The notes below the pieces were generated by a model that was given only the letters and a program-made list of their open reading frames with translations, did not search any database and was not told the DNA's origin. From contig CM049309.1 of NCBI GenBank assembly GCA_026874595.1, positions 19,285,576 to 19,349,575 of the forward strand: a stretch of 64,000 bases of DNA, read 5' to 3'. Source of the stretch: Sipunculus nudus (taxonomy: Eukaryota; Annelida; Sipuncula; Golfingiida; Sipunculidae). Below, piece by piece: positions 62,793 through 64,000 of this stretch; position 1 is the first letter of the stretch, and the number at the start of each line of letters is the position of its first letter. A program made the translations under genes and the position numbers.

Positions 62793-63190
62793 CTAAATAA
62801 AAGATAAATATGATAACTGTAATATTTAAATTAAAATAAGCTTACACACAATCCAGTCATGTGGTATAGTGGTGTTTTAGCTGAGGCTTTTTCCACAGGC
62901 ATTTAACTTACATTTCAGACATATATATGGATTTTTGTAATGAAAGAAGATGATTTTATGTATACAAAAATAAGTACATACATAGAATAATATCATATTT
63001 TATAAGGGACAGAGCATAAAGGTTTGGTATATAACAGTCTCAGTCAATTACTTACTTAGCACATTATCTACTGGTATGTCAATCAAATATTGTTGTTAAA
63101 TTTAACAAACTGCAAAACTAAACAGTTATACTTATTCAGAATATAACCATAATTTTTCTATACATATAAATATAAATATAAATATACAAT
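62793..63190 (-). other. Intron before e1
   Basis: AT-rich; no gene or element recognised. Upstream coding exons (TM1 and the start codon) must lie beyond the right edge. Confidence 0.6.
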
Positions 63191-63199
63191 TAGAACTAG

Positions 63200-64000
63200 A
63201 ATACGGGTAGTTGACAAGCAACTATGTGTATCCGCCGAAACCAGATGTGGACGGGTGTAGTGAGGCATGGATTGGGTGGCAAAGGGAAACAGAGAGAGGT
63301 GTGTTGCATATTCTGCAGCCAAAATGTGTATTTAGGTGGCGCCACCCTCACAAAATCCAAAAAAATTATCCAAGTTGTATACAATTGCAAAATTTTAGGC
63401 AGATAAGTCAAACCAGTCCTGAGATATAAGCCTGGATTTCTGCAGCCTGAACTTCAGAGTACGTGGCGCTACCTGCCAAAAAAATCGAGAAAGCTATCCA
63501 AGATGTATATACGTGCAAAATCTTAGGGAGATAAGTCAAACCACTGCCGAGATATGAGTGATTTTTCCCACCAGATGCTTTGCACAAATGGTTGCACGTG
63601 GCACCACTAGTTTTGTGTATGATAAAGAGCTATGTGAGATCTATACACAAGCAAAATTTTAGGTGGATACGTTAAACCAGTCCTGAGATATAAGCCTGGA
63701 TGTCTGCAGCCTTAACATGAAAGTAGGTGGCGCCACCTGCCAAAAAATCGAGAAAGCTATCCAAGATGTATATACTTGCAAAATCTTAGGGAGATAAGTC
63801 ATCCACTGCCGAATTATGAGTGATTTTATCCCATGGCAGACAAACAGACGGAGGCTGTGCAAAAATGTTTGCAGGTGGCGCCACCAGTTTTGTGTATGAG
63901 AAAGAGCTATGTGAGATCTATACACATGCAAAATTTTGGCCAAATCGTTCAAACGGTTCCCGAGATATTGGTGTCAAACCAGTCCTGAGATATAAGCCTG
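63200..64000. repeat. Tandem repeat of about 265-300 bp, cut by window edge
   Basis: CCAGTCCTGAGATATAAGCC occurs at 63413, 63677 and 63979, with GGTGGCGCCACC, ATCCAAGATGTATATAC and GAGCTATGTGAGATCTATAC between. It looks like the inner part of another mollusc-type repeat. Open frames on both strands here are artefacts. Confidence 0.8.

Overview
The window is animal nuclear DNA: AT-rich, with long introns, GT-AG splice sites, tRNA-derived SINEs, LINE remnants and a Ty3/gypsy element. A composite element with an array of 180-bp units between arms ending in a GGCGGGGGCAT-type inverted motif recalls the pearl-like elements of bivalve molluscs, so a mollusc (or another lophotrochozoan) is the best guess. 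This is an inference and no species is claimed.

One host gene spans essentially the whole window on the minus strand: an ABCA1/ABCA4/ABCA7-type full-size ABC transporter. I could place 38 exons, 62651-62792 (5' side) to 654-774 (3' side). Together they keep one reading frame for about 1,895 codons: the first extracellular domain, TM helices 2-6, the complete first nucleotide-binding domain (Walker A, Q-loop, LSGG signature, Walker B, H-loop), the regulatory linker, and the second membrane domain with its own extracellular loop. The start codon and TM1 lie beyond the right edge; the second nucleotide-binding domain lies beyond the left edge.

The introns hold the rest. From left to right: a pearl-like composite element (5191-7058); a large minisatellite (about 7620-9820) whose unit is the end of exon e33 plus its 5' splice site; a LINE remnant and a SINE (11.7-12.7 kb); two near-identical intronless genes of unknown function arranged head to head in a large inverted repeat (14.4-19.2 kb); a long mollusc-type non-autonomous element (21.7-24.9 kb); a small MITE with TTA target duplication (31.6 kb); a 10,318-bp Ty3/gypsy retrotransposon (40438-50755) inserted antisense to the transporter; and further splice-junction minisatellites at 53.7-54.2 kb and 59.7-60.0 kb.

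The retrotransposon is the most unusual item. Its 206-bp LTRs look identical and are flanked by ATAT. It encodes gag, a protease-RT-RNase H ORF joined to gag by what looks like a -1 frameshift (TTTAAAA plus a stem that can form a pseudoknot), an integrase, and, in the env position, a third ORF of 489 aa joining Cys/His motifs to a TatD-type metal-dependent hydrolase with all its metal ligands. A good 3' splice site lies 4 nt before that ORF's ATG and a good 5' splice site lies in the 5' LTR, which suggests retrovirus-like spliced expression. Its leader contains an exact 587-bp tandem duplication, and two stop codons separate RNase H from integrase.
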